Made by a program: the position numbers and the translations under genes. Positions 26,169 through 34,688 of a stretch of 64,000 nt of DNA are shown here, piece by piece; the stretch's first letter is position 1, and each line of letters starts with the position of its first letter. A model generated the notes under the pieces. That model was not told the origin of the DNA and did not search any database. It saw only the letters and a program-made list of their open reading frames with translations. The stretch spans positions 393,927 to 457,926 of the forward strand of contig CAWCAW010000007.1 in assembly GCA_963793645.1 (NCBI GenBank), read 5' to 3'. The DNA is from CAWCAW01 sp963793645. Lineage in GTDB: Bacteria; Actinomycetota; Acidimicrobiia; Acidimicrobiales; UBA8190.

Positions 26169-26618
26169 GTGAAGATCTCAGTCGTGACCGAGGCGGACTT
26201 GGATGCTTTGCTCCCACTCATGCGGGGTTATTGCGATTTTTACCGTGTGGCGCCATCCGACGAAGCACTTCTTTTGCTTTGCCGTGCGCTCATAAGCAAC
26301 CCACAGGCCCATGGCTTTCAGCTCCTGGCCCGTCACGAGAACCAGCGAGCCGTGGGGTTTGCCACCGTCTACTGGTCTTGGTCGACGCTGAGCGCCTCTC
26401 GCATCGGCGTAATGAACGATCTATTCGTGCAGGACGATGCGCGCCGCGGCGGTGTCGGTGCTGGCTTGATCGAGGCATGCAAACACCGTGCGGGAGAAGG
26501 CGGCGCCACTGAAATCGTCTGGCAAACGGCAAAGGACAATTTCACCGCCCAGGCGCTCTACGAACAAGTGGGCGGGATCCGCTCCGAGTGGATCGACTAT
26601 TCGCTGCGCGCCGAATAG
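26169..26618 (+). CDS. GNAT-family N-acetyltransferase
   Basis: A 149-residue acetyl-CoA-dependent acetyltransferase. The cofactor motif A reads LFVQDDARRGGVGAGLIEAC (RxxGxG/A), and the C-terminal part has TAQALYEQVGGI, typical of motif B. The substrate is unknown. GTG start with GGGAGG about 10 bases upstream. Base composition is visibly lower in G+C than the flanking housekeeping genes (runs such as TTTTTACC and CTTCTTTTGCTTTGC), suggesting acquisition beside the tRNA. Confidence 0.85.
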   Translation: MKISVVTEADLDALLPLMRGYCDFYRVAPSDEALLLLCRALISNPQAHGFQLLARHENQRAVGFATVYWSWSTLSASRIGVMNDLFVQDDARRGGVGAGLIEACKHRAGEGGATEIVWQTAKDNFTAQALYEQVGGIRSEWIDYSLRAE

Positions 26619-26625
26619 TTATCGC

Positions 26626-27090
26626 TCAGTCTGATTGCCCTCCGGCGGGGGTGTCTGCCCAATCGGCGGGCCACCAGTCTCCCTGTGGGTCAGTGGTCTG
26701 CCCAATCTCGATGATGTAACCGTCGGGATCTCGGATGTAGCAACGGATCTCGTACTGGTGCTGCTTCGGGGGTGTCAGAAACTGGGCGCCCCGGGCGCTC
26801 AATTCGGCGTAGACAGCGTGGATGTCGGTGACCCTGATATTGAGGAAGCTGCTGACCCGATCGGGGTCCGGTGGCGTCTCCAGGGTGACCGTGGGCTTGT
26901 CGTCGGTAGGGCCTCCGGCGCCGTTGATGATGACGAAGGTGTTGGCGAGTTGGACGTTGGTTGGCACCGGGCCGAAGACGACGGTGCCACCAAGTACCTC
27001 GGTGTAGAAACGCCGAGAACGTTCGACGTCGTCGGAAACGATGAAGTGGCCCACGATCATCCGATCGGTGGCCTGCGTGGGTTCAGCCAT
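26626..27090 (-). CDS. VOC-superfamily (glyoxalase/bleomycin-resistance-like) protein
   Basis: A 154-residue vicinal-oxygen-chelate fold protein with both beta-alpha-beta modules. The first has IVGHFIVSDDVERSRRFYTE and the second CYIRDPDGYIIEIGQ, with the usual His and Glu metal-ligand positions. It probably binds or modifies a small molecule; the reaction cannot be assigned. ATG at 27090 is preceded by GGAGG at five to six bases. It is convergent with the GNAT gene, with a 7-base gap. Confidence 0.85.
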   Translation of the reverse strand: MAEPTQATDRMIVGHFIVSDDVERSRRFYTEVLGGTVVFGPVPTNVQLANTFVIINGAGGPTDDKPTVTLETPPDPDRVSSFLNIRVTDIHAVYAELSARGAQFLTPPKQHQYEIRCYIRDPDGYIIEIGQTTDPQGDWWPADWADTPAGGQSD

Positions 27091-27166
27091 TGGACCTCCA
27101 CTCGTGGGGGCTCATGCCCGCTTACAACCTGGCCATACTCATCGGTTCGGTGCGGTGCGGCAACTC

Positions 27167-27676
27167 CTAGGACGCTGTCTTTTGTTCGAAAACGCCAATA
27201 ACGAGTAACCAAGCGGCCGTGATCATGTAACAAGTGTTGGCCAGCATGGCGACGGCGGCAATGTAGAGACCGGGCAGGTGCCCAAGGAAAAAGAGCGCTG
27301 CACCTATCATCTCGGCCATGTGCACGAGACTTCCGCCCACTATGCGAGAGAGTCTAAGACCACTACTCAACTTCATGGCGTTGCTGTAGCCCTTTACAAA
27401 AACGGCTGCCGAAATGCCGGCGACTACGAAGAGCTCAGCGCCTATCGACTTGTGGTTTTGTGCTCCCATCAGGACAAGCGCGCAACGCATGAACACCAGT
27501 GCCAGTCCTGTCAACGTGTTTATGGCTCGATAGCGATGGGTGGCGTCGATAGCGATGACCTTGAGATTGAGCGACATCGCCACAAAAACCAAGCCGGTAA
27601 GCGTGACTGCACCTGTACCCACGAGAATGAAGAAATCAGTCCACTGCGCAGGCTGATAAATATCGGCGACAACCAT
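27167..27676 (-). CDS. small integral membrane protein, unknown function
   Basis: A 169-residue protein with four to five predicted membrane helices (for example FILVGTGAVTLTGLVFVAMS and YIAAVAMLANTCYMITAAWL). I recognise no named family. Codon use and base composition are lower in G+C than the neighbours. The ATG at 27676 lies exactly six bases after TAGCAT (27683-27688), a leaderless signature; an in-frame GTG one codon earlier is less likely. Confidence 0.65.
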   Translation of the reverse strand: MVVADIYQPAQWTDFFILVGTGAVTLTGLVFVAMSLNLKVIAIDATHRYRAINTLTGLALVFMRCALVLMGAQNHKSIGAELFVVAGISAAVFVKGYSNAMKLSSGLRLSRIVGGSLVHMAEMIGAALFFLGHLPGLYIAAVAMLANTCYMITAAWLLVIGVFEQKTAS

Positions 27677-27682
27677 CACTCA

Positions 27683-27688
27683 ATGCTA
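27683..27688 (-). promoter_or_regulatory. -10 element of leaderless membrane-protein promoter
   Basis: TAGCAT on the minus strand, followed by six bases and the ATG at 27676. Confidence 0.45.
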
Positions 27689-27745
27689 ACAAGGGCAGTG
27701 GAAGACCAAAGGACCCGACGATGACCCGTTGGCGCGTGATACAGG

Positions 27746-28630
27746 TCAGAGAGTCGCCACCAGCTCCTGCATCGCTTGCATTTGCTCGACATAGTGCGTA
27801 CGGGAGTGATGACGGAACCTGAGGCTGAGCCCGGAGGCCCCGATATCGACGAACGATCGCACCACGTCCGCTGTCACATCGGGGGCACCGATGGGGTCGA
27901 CGGGCGGATCGGGTGGGAACACCAACGCCAGGGGAACGTCGCGAGCGGCCAGTGCGTCGGCGATTTCGGGATCGCTCAACATGGGCATGAGCTTGTCGAC
28001 ATTCAGCTGAAAAGGTATCCACGTGTCGCCCAGCTCGATGGCTCGACGAAGCGACCGACGCGTGCGGCCTCCGATCCAAATCTCGAGCGGACGCGTGAGT
28101 CCCGACGGATCCACGATGAAGCCGGAGAACTGGTAATGCTCGCCCTGATACGACGGGGTGCGGACGCCCCACGAAGCGCGAATAGCTCGGATGGCGTCGT
28201 CGGACCGGTCCCCGCGGCCCTCGAATTGGTGCCCGAGAAGATTGAACTCCGGTTCCAGCGATCCCACGCCGACGCCGAGCAACACTCGACCGTGGCTGGC
28301 CACATCGAGCGTGCCCCAGCGCTTCACCAGCTCCAGGGGGTGGTGATACGGGAGCACGACCATGTGGCTCAACAGACCGATACGGTCGGTGTTGGCCGCC
28401 ACAAAACTGAGCGTGGTGATGGGGTCCCAGTAGCGCGGACCGCGGACTCCGGTGGCCGAATCGGGGATGGCGATGTGCTCCGAGCACGCCACCCAGTCGT
28501 ATCCGAGCCGCTCAGCCTCCTTGGCCACGAACACGATGTCGTCGATCGTGCCCGTCTCCTCCCATGCGGGCGGGTCGAAGCGTGGATTGATGTGGACCAC
28601 CGGCGTGACCAATCCCATGCGAAGCTTCAC
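27746..28630 (-). CDS. F420-dependent LLM-class oxidoreductase
   Basis: A 294-residue luciferase-like fold enzyme of the TIGR03619-type subgroup. Motifs include YDWVACSEHIAIPDSA near the N-terminus, GLLSHMVVLPYHHPLELVKR and GRVLLGVGVGSLEPEF, which line the F420 pocket in relatives. The substrate is unknown. GTG at 28630 (VKLRMGLVTPVV) is chosen because GGGGGAG lies five bases upstream; a GTG two codons earlier is inside that ribosome site. It is distinct from the LLM enzyme at 22.3-23.3 kb. Confidence 0.87.
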   Translation of the reverse strand: MKLRMGLVTPVVHINPRFDPPAWEETGTIDDIVFVAKEAERLGYDWVACSEHIAIPDSATGVRGPRYWDPITTLSFVAANTDRIGLLSHMVVLPYHHPLELVKRWGTLDVASHGRVLLGVGVGSLEPEFNLLGHQFEGRGDRSDDAIRAIRASWGVRTPSYQGEHYQFSGFIVDPSGLTRPLEIWIGGRTRRSLRRAIELGDTWIPFQLNVDKLMPMLSDPEIADALAARDVPLALVFPPDPPVDPIGAPDVTADVVRSFVDIGASGLSLRFRHHSRTHYVEQMQAMQELVATL

Positions 28631-28746
28631 GATCACTCCCCCTTCGAAACTCCGATGCCGCTGGAGTGTTCTCGAAATTTGACCGCATCGCCAACCGCCT
28701 CGGCCTCGACGGAGTCACGGGCTGTCTCAATACGACAGAGGGCCCC

Positions 28747-30576
28747 TCAAAGAGAGAGACACAGGCTGGCGGTCGACGCCGAGGCCGATGCGCTCGCAAC
28801 CGATGACGTGGTGGCGTCGGTGGCCTTCAACTCGTAGCCGTAGGTTGTCCCCGTGCCCACGCTCTTGTCGGTGTACGTGGTAGTCGTTCGTCCCGACACG
28901 GTGGTCAGGACGCTGTAGGCACCGCCGTTGGTGTCTCGCAAGATCTGATAACCCGTCGCCGCCGTACTCGAGCTCGCCGTCCACGTCAGCGCGATCTGCG
29001 GATCGATAATCAAGCCCGGGCAACTGGCTGACGCACTGAGCCCGGTGGGAGGCAGAAGCGGGGGCGGTGCCGTCGTGGTGGTGGTGGTCGTGGGCGAGGA
29101 CCCCTTGGTGGTGGTCGTGGTTGTACTCACCGGACTGGTGCCCGCCACCGTGGTCGTGGTGGCAGAAGGACCGGAGTCCCCGCTGGCAATGGTCGTCACA
29201 CTCGAGTCGTCACCGCCCCCGGATCCCGGATCGGCGCCGCTGGTGCCATCTGTGGTCGTCGTTTCGTCCGGCGAGTTGTCGCCGACGCCGGGCAGGGCGG
29301 GAAGTGCCCCCGAATCACTGGTGCCGTTGCGGTGGCCGGCGTGCGTCGAGACCGGCGACGCGCCCGACGCCGGCGACGCGCCCGCGCTGGCGCCGGGGTC
29401 CGTCGAACCACTGCCGGCGGGAGCAGCGCCGGGCGAACCGTGCACCGAAGCAGCCAGAGGTGTGGTCTGGGACGGACCGGCGCTGTGGGAGGCCAGACCG
29501 AGACCGACGACACCGGCGGCCATGGTGAAACCGGCCAGACCGAAACGCCCACCGGCCATGGCGGCCCGGCCCACGGCGGTCCCGACGTTGCCGCTCGGGA
29601 GCGCCCCCGCCCACGTCAGCGGTGCGATGGCGCGTAGGCGCCGCACCGATACGCCCAAAAAGGCGCGCACGATAACGGGGTCGAATTGCGTACCCGCACA
29701 CTTGGCGAGCTCGCGGCGCGCCACTTCGGGTGCCATCGGCTTCTTGTAGCTGCGCAAACTCGTCATGGTGTCGAAGGTGTCCGCCACCGCCACGATGCGC
29801 CCCCCCAAGGAGATCTCCTGGCGCGACAGCCCATAGGGGTAGCCGGCGCCGTCGAAGCGCTCGTGGTGCTCGGCGACGGTGTTGGCCCACGGGCCAAGCC
29901 AGCCGGCCAGCGGAGCTGTCAACTTGGCCCCCTCGAGGGGGTGGCGCCGCATGATCTCCCATTCGGCGTCGGTCAGTTGGCCGTTCTTGTTGAGCACATC
30001 CGCGTGCACGGCGAGCTTGCCGATGTCATGGAGAAGTGCCGACCAGCGCAACTTGTCTCGGTCGTCCTCTGATAGGCGAAGCTCCTCGGCGATCAAGTCG
30101 GTGACAGCGCGAACCCGCTCGGCATGACCGCGCGTCATCCGGTCGTGCGCGCTCAAGGTCGCCGCCAACGCCACGATGTGTTCGGCCGCCTTGGTGGGCT
30201 CGTCGGACACCCCGAGCGCCTGTGCCTCGTGCACCCGCCGGTCCAGGTCCCGCGTCGTCCATGATCGACGCGCCACCGATAGCCGCTTGGGTGCTCGGCC
30301 CGGGAAGGCCATACCCATCTTGAGGAGGACGGTCAGGGGAGCGGCCCGACGAGCCAAACGCTCACACACGACGAATACCGCCGTGGAGACCACAACGAGC
30401 GCCAGCCACCACCCGATGCGGTCTGTCGTGGAGCTCGGCAGAGCCACCAGGTGGCGAAACCCCTCGGCGGCCAGGACAGAGCAGGCGATAGGGGCGACCA
30501 CCACACCAACCCCGACGGCGGCGGCCACCTTGGGACGGGCTCGCCAGCGACCGCTCTCGCCCACCTTGTCGCCCAC
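28747..30576 (-). CDS. membrane-spanning HD-GYP domain protein with Thr-rich stalk and Fn3-like tail
   Basis: A 609-residue candidate c-di-GMP phosphodiesterase. In order: two N-terminal membrane helices (AAAVGVGVVVAPIACSVLAA; WWLALVVVSTAVFVV); an HD-GYP domain with HDIGK, HHERFDGAGYPYGL and ADTFDTMTSLRSYKK; a further hydrophobic segment (GFTMAAGVVGLGLASH); a long Gly/Ser/Thr-rich linker with Thr runs; and a C-terminal fibronectin III-like domain (LTWTASSSTAATGYQILRD). The catalytic domain would be cytoplasmic and the Fn3-like tail outside. GTG at 30576 with GGAGG seven bases upstream is the best start. The HD and GYP residues are intact, so activity is plausible. Confidence 0.85.
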   Translation of the reverse strand: MGDKVGESGRWRARPKVAAAVGVGVVVAPIACSVLAAEGFRHLVALPSSTTDRIGWWLALVVVSTAVFVVCERLARRAAPLTVLLKMGMAFPGRAPKRLSVARRSWTTRDLDRRVHEAQALGVSDEPTKAAEHIVALAATLSAHDRMTRGHAERVRAVTDLIAEELRLSEDDRDKLRWSALLHDIGKLAVHADVLNKNGQLTDAEWEIMRRHPLEGAKLTAPLAGWLGPWANTVAEHHERFDGAGYPYGLSRQEISLGGRIVAVADTFDTMTSLRSYKKPMAPEVARRELAKCAGTQFDPVIVRAFLGVSVRRLRAIAPLTWAGALPSGNVGTAVGRAAMAGGRFGLAGFTMAAGVVGLGLASHSAGPSQTTPLAASVHGSPGAAPAGSGSTDPGASAGASPASGASPVSTHAGHRNGTSDSGALPALPGVGDNSPDETTTTDGTSGADPGSGGGDDSSVTTIASGDSGPSATTTTVAGTSPVSTTTTTTKGSSPTTTTTTTAPPPLLPPTGLSASASCPGLIIDPQIALTWTASSSTAATGYQILRDTNGGAYSVLTTVSGRTTTTYTDKSVGTGTTYGYELKATDATTSSVASASASASTASLCLSL

Positions 30577-30758
30577 CGGCAGCCCTCCCGCGCCGACATG
30601 CGACCGCTCCCGCAGTCGGCGGAGTCGACTTTCGCTCCCACAGTTGGATCGGCACCGGCGTGGTCGCCCTTGAACGGCGCCGCCGGGCCTCCGTGGACGG
30701 CGCCCAGGGCACACGCACCGGCGGCTCGGGGTGCCCAGGTCCTGCGCTCGCCCGCATC

Positions 30759-30764
30759 TAACAT
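30759..30764 (+). promoter_or_regulatory. -10 element of leaderless DUF2510-gene promoter
   Basis: TAACAT, six bases, then the ATG at 30771. Confidence 0.5.
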
Positions 30765-30770
30765 CCGGCC

Positions 30771-31265
30771 ATGGGCATAGCGGCCCTTCGCAGCGCCTGT
30801 GTGGTCGTGGCGGTGGCTCTGGTGGCAGCGGCGTTCGCCGTGGCTCTCGCCGCCCTGCCAGTTCCCGCCGCGGGCGGAACGTGCGGCCCCGGGAAGGGTT
30901 CGGAATCGGCCTTGGCGGCGTTCTTCAACGCGAAATCGATCGGGGCCGGGCGTGAGCCCTCCGCCGCGTCGGGAGACCGAGCCCAATGGAAGGCCTTTGT
31001 GAGCGACTGTGAGTCAGCCACCGACAGGCGCATGGTGGTGTCCGGCTCGGTGCTGGTGGGGGCACTATTGGTGGGCCTCGGCCTTCCGTGGGCCTTGGGT
31101 CGCGTCACCAAGGAGCAAGCAGCCGAGCTCGTCGCCGAACAGTCTGCGCAGGACGCCGGGACTCCACCTCTTCCCCCACCGGGGTGGTATCCCGACCCCG
31201 CCAACCCGAGCACGATGCGATGGTGGGACGGCACGGCGTGGGCTCTTTCGCACACTCCCGTGTAG
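30771..31265 (+). CDS. membrane protein with C-terminal DUF2510
   Basis: A 164-residue protein with an N-terminal membrane helix (VVVAVALVAAAFAVALAALP), an extracytoplasmic loop containing two cysteines (TCGPG, SDCES) that could form a disulfide, a second helix (VSGSVLVGALLVGLGLPWAL), and a short DUF2510 motif at the end (PPGWYPDPANPSTMRWWDG). DUF2510 is a small Trp-rich module common in actinobacterial membrane proteins; its role is not established. Leaderless start. Confidence 0.75.
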   Translation: MGIAALRSACVVVAVALVAAAFAVALAALPVPAAGGTCGPGKGSESALAAFFNAKSIGAGREPSAASGDRAQWKAFVSDCESATDRRMVVSGSVLVGALLVGLGLPWALGRVTKEQAAELVAEQSAQDAGTPPLPPPGWYPDPANPSTMRWWDGTAWALSHTPV

Positions 31266-31276
31266 CCGAGCACCTC

Positions 31277-32730
31277 TTACCCTTCCGACGTCACCTTGCC
31301 CAGGAAGGTTTGGAGATTCTGGAAGAAGATGTTGTTCGGATACGCCCCAGCCGGATCGTTGTGCGCGTAGGTGCTCGACTCGTTGATCAATGTGAGGTTC
31401 GCATCAGAGATGTCGGACTGCTGGGCCAAATCCTGCGCGTCTTGGAGCACGCCGTCGCCACCGAGGCTGGTACAAAAGGCGTAGATCAACAGGTTGCTGG
31501 GCAGGTCTGCCCCCATGGTGGAATCCACGCCGAGGACACTCTGGGCCGGGTTGGCGAGGCCGTCGCCGACGGCTCCGGTGTCGTCGGTCAAGCGCTGCGG
31601 GAAGTACCACTCGCTACCGTCGGCGTTCGTCACGCCCTTACCCACGAACATCTCCGCGTAGCGGGTGAGAGGCGTCAGAGCCCCTTTGGAATCCCATCCG
31701 CGCACCGTCCCATGCGTATTGAGCCCCTCTCCGACATGGGCCTGAGCGGCCGCCAGGTCAGCCGGCGAGGTGGCCACGTTGACGGCATAACCGAGCTGGC
31801 CGCGGTTGGTAACGGGCACCGAGGGGACCAGGTCCGACGGCAGGAGCCCCGACTTCTGGCCCAGCGATTGCGTATTGGGATCAAGCAGGGCGGCGGCTGA
31901 TCCGGTGGCGATGAACAGCCCGGCATAGGGGGCGGGGATGCCGCCGAACGACAGCCATGGCGTCGCCGTCGACACGTCGAGAGCACTCAACTGGTCGGAT
32001 GCCGCCGTCGAGCTCTCGGCTGTAGTCGAGCTTCCCCCGTCGATGTAGACCAACCCGGCCAGACCGGCAGCCCCGGGGCTCCCATTGAAGTCCCACGTGG
32101 CGTAGGCGGTGACCACCGATCCGCCGAGGGAATGGCCGCCGAGGACCACCTTGCCTCCCAGAGCCGACGCCGCCTCGATGACCTGGTGCAGGTCCCCCAC
32201 CGCCACGGCCATGCCCCAGTCCTTGGCGAACTCGACGGCGGAGGTGGCTACCGGCTCGTAATGCGGCGTGATGCTGGGATCGGTGATGTACCCGAGGTAG
32301 TAGTCGAAGAGCTGACTGGCACTGGCTTGATGCGCCTTGAAGGCGTTCAGCTCGGATTCGTCTTTGAGCAGGTTCTCACGACGTTCGACCGACCACACCT
32401 GCCAGCCCTTGTCCTTGGCCACGATCCACTTGGCCAAGGGGACGAAATACGAAGCGGCGGCCGAGGTGCCCGGTTCGAGCACGAGGACGTTCTTGGCACT
32501 TTTGGGGCCGACTTTGATGACGCCGACCATGTTGTACTGCGCCGGCGTGCTGGGGTCGTCGTACCCGGGCATCCACGTCACGCTCAGCGACGACCCCGCG
32601 GCGCACGCGGCCGCGCTGGTGACGCGTTGGCAGTGGTCGCGCTCAGGCCCACCGCCAGCACCGCCACGCAGCTGATCCCGAGCGCGGCGCGCCAGGCTCG
32701 ACGACTTTTGTTGCGCAACACGGTCGACAC
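31277..32730 (-). CDS. secreted alpha/beta hydrolase (lipase/esterase-like), frameshift after the signal peptide
   Basis: A serine hydrolase of about 480 residues with the nucleophile elbow LGGHSLGGSVVTAYA; His/Asp partners are probably in the C-terminal third. A GTG at 32730 (VSTVLRNKSRRAWRAALG), with GGGGGAG upstream, opens a textbook signal peptide ending TTANA. The mature sequence (VTSAAACAAGSSLSVTWMPG onward) is in another frame. A missing base around 32621-32625 would restore ANA-VTSAAAC. Without it the exported form could not be made, so this is a sequencing error or a recent loss. Confidence 0.75.
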
Positions 32731-32851
32731 CGCGCTCCCCCTCGCCCTCGATGCCGACGATGGAACCCGCCGACATTCCCCCTTGCGAACGACGCCCTCC
32801 ACCCTAGGTCAGGGCCGCGGCACGGGGCCGGGGACCGCCCAGCCGCATGGG

Positions 32852-33799
32852 TCAGCCCGGCACCGTCGTTGTCGCCGTGGCCGGGGCAGTGGTGGTGCTC
32901 GACGCGGCCGGCTGCGTGGTGGGCGAGGTCGGCGCCCCGGCCGTGGTGAGGGCGGTGGTCGCGGAGATAGGTGCCGTGGTGGGGTCAGGCATCGAGGTGG
33001 GCGGGGCGCTCGAGGTGGTCGACGAGGCCGGTTGGGTAGCGGGCTCGGTGGGCACCGGCGGGGTCGACGGGATGGGCACGGCCTCGAACGGCCCCACCAT
33101 GAACCCCGACGTTTGATACGCCAGTCGGACCGGCTCGCTCACGATCAACGGGCTAGTGGCGTGCGGGGGCGTGACCTCCAAGGTCGACCCCGAAAAACAC
33201 TGATCAGGGGCTCCCGTGGGCGCTTCTCCCTCGGCGAGGATCTGGTAGCAGGTGGCCAGATAGGAGAGCTCGAACCACGCCTGGCCACGCGTGGCCAGCA
33301 CCACAGGAGCCGGAGTCGGTGATGAGCCGGCCGTGGCTCCGGCGGCCGACGAGCCCAGCCCCGCCGCGTTGGTGCTGGTAGCGAGAAGCGGTGTTCCGTC
33401 GGAGGCTGTCACCCCCAGCCCCGGATAGCCCGCCAAGGTGCACGAGGCCGGCGCGATATTGGTCAGCACCACCGTCTCGTACTGAGACCCCGCCGTCTCC
33501 TGCCAGTTCTCCACCTGCGCGCTCAACCCCGAGCTCGTGCAGCCCGGGGGTCCCGGGGCGGTGGTGGTCGTTGACGAGGTGGGAGTGGTGATGATGGGCG
33601 TGGTGGTGGGCGCCGCGCCCACCTTGTCGCCGCCGTAATAGCGATAGAGCGAGACCACCATCCGATCGATCCCGAAGGCGAGGGCCAGCACCACGATCAC
33701 GCCGCCGGTGATCATGGTGGTCAGCCGGGTGCGGCGCCACAGGCGTCGCCGTCGGACCTTGCGCTGGACCATCTGCTGAAGCTGATGGGGATCCTTCAC
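32852..33799 (-). CDS. membrane-anchored DUF4232 protein with Thr/Pro-rich segments
   Basis: A 315-residue envelope protein. A short basic N-terminus (QRKVRRRRLWRRTR) precedes one membrane helix (MITGGVIVVLALAFGIDRMV). A Thr-rich linker follows, then a DUF4232-type beta domain (YETVVLTNIAPASCTLAGYP, with cysteines at CTSSG, SCTLAG, TCYQI and QCFSG), and finally a long Thr/Pro/Ser tail. DUF4232 is common in exported actinobacterial proteins of unknown role. GTG at 33799 has GAGG eight bases upstream. Confidence 0.78.
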   Translation of the reverse strand: MKDPHQLQQMVQRKVRRRRLWRRTRLTTMITGGVIVVLALAFGIDRMVVSLYRYYGGDKVGAAPTTTPIITTPTSSTTTTAPGPPGCTSSGLSAQVENWQETAGSQYETVVLTNIAPASCTLAGYPGLGVTASDGTPLLATSTNAAGLGSSAAGATAGSSPTPAPVVLATRGQAWFELSYLATCYQILAEGEAPTGAPDQCFSGSTLEVTPPHATSPLIVSEPVRLAYQTSGFMVGPFEAVPIPSTPPVPTEPATQPASSTTSSAPPTSMPDPTTAPISATTALTTAGAPTSPTTQPAASSTTTAPATATTTVPG

Positions 33800-33861
33800 C
33801 GATCAACCTCGGCACACCATGGCCGCCGTCTGCCTACAGTGCACGCCGGAGGCCACTGTTT

Positions 33862-34638
33862 ATGGATACCCCACGCGAGCACGTCGTCGACAACCTTCGG
33901 GTGCAGGTGCACACCGATGTGGACGCCATGGCGCGCGCCGCGGCCGACGAGGCCGCCGCGTGCCTGCGCGACGCCGTGGCCAGTCGCGGCGTCGCTCATG
34001 CCATGTTCGCCACCGGCAACTCCCAGTTGCGATTCGTCGAGACGCTGGTGGCGTCGACCGCCGAGGTGCCGTGGGCCCAAATGGTCGTCTTCCACATGGA
34101 CGAGTACGTGGGCACCGGCCCCGACGACCCGGCCGGGTTCCAGCGCTGGATCAGAGAGCGCATCGTGGAGCCGGCCCACCCCCAGGCGGCCTACTACGTC
34201 GATGGGCTGGCCGATCCTGAGGGCGAGTGCCGGCGCTATGCCGGGTTGCTCCGGGACTATCCGCTCGACCTGTGCTGTCTGGGCATCGGGGAGAACGGTC
34301 ACTTGGCATTCAACGACCCCCCCGTGGCCGACTTCGACGACCCCCTCGACGTGAAGGTCGTCGAGCTCGAGGAGTCCTGCCGGCGCCAGCAGGTCAACGA
34401 AGGGCACTTTCCCACCATCGAGGCGGTTCCTCGGCGGGCCCTTACGGTGACCATTCCGGCGCTGCTGCGGGCTCGGCGCGTGCTGGCCATCGTCCCCGAA
34501 GCCCGCAAGGCGGTGCCCGTGCGCGACGCGCTGGAAGGGCCGGTGACTACGGCGTGTCCCGCTTCGGTGCTTCGCCGCCAGACGAACGTGACCTTGCATC
34601 TCGACGGGGAGTCGGCCGGGCTGCTGCGGTTGACCTGA
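33862..34638 (+). CDS. glucosamine-6-phosphate deaminase-like protein (NagB family)
   Basis: A 258-residue NagB/6-phosphogluconolactonase-fold protein. The diagnostic segments are FATGNSQLRFVETL, VVFHMDEYVG and LGIGENGHLAFNDPP. The last contains the Asp/His residues of the deaminase active site in true NagB, so deamination of glucosamine-6-phosphate to fructose-6-phosphate is likely. No nagA or transporter gene lies beside it. ATG at 33862 has a GGAGG about 10 bases upstream. Confidence 0.85.
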   Translation: MDTPREHVVDNLRVQVHTDVDAMARAAADEAAACLRDAVASRGVAHAMFATGNSQLRFVETLVASTAEVPWAQMVVFHMDEYVGTGPDDPAGFQRWIRERIVEPAHPQAAYYVDGLADPEGECRRYAGLLRDYPLDLCCLGIGENGHLAFNDPPVADFDDPLDVKVVELEESCRRQQVNEGHFPTIEAVPRRALTVTIPALLRARRVLAIVPEARKAVPVRDALEGPVTTACPASVLRRQTNVTLHLDGESAGLLRLT

Positions 34639-34688
34639 CATCGGGACGCCGACGCGGGCGGTCATGGCCACCGCGGCCGGCTGACGAT

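Noticed and set aside
25976..28640. Genomic island with tRNA attachment sites
   Set aside because: I found no second copy of the tRNA 3' end, no integrase and no mobility gene in the stretch, so only composition supports transfer.
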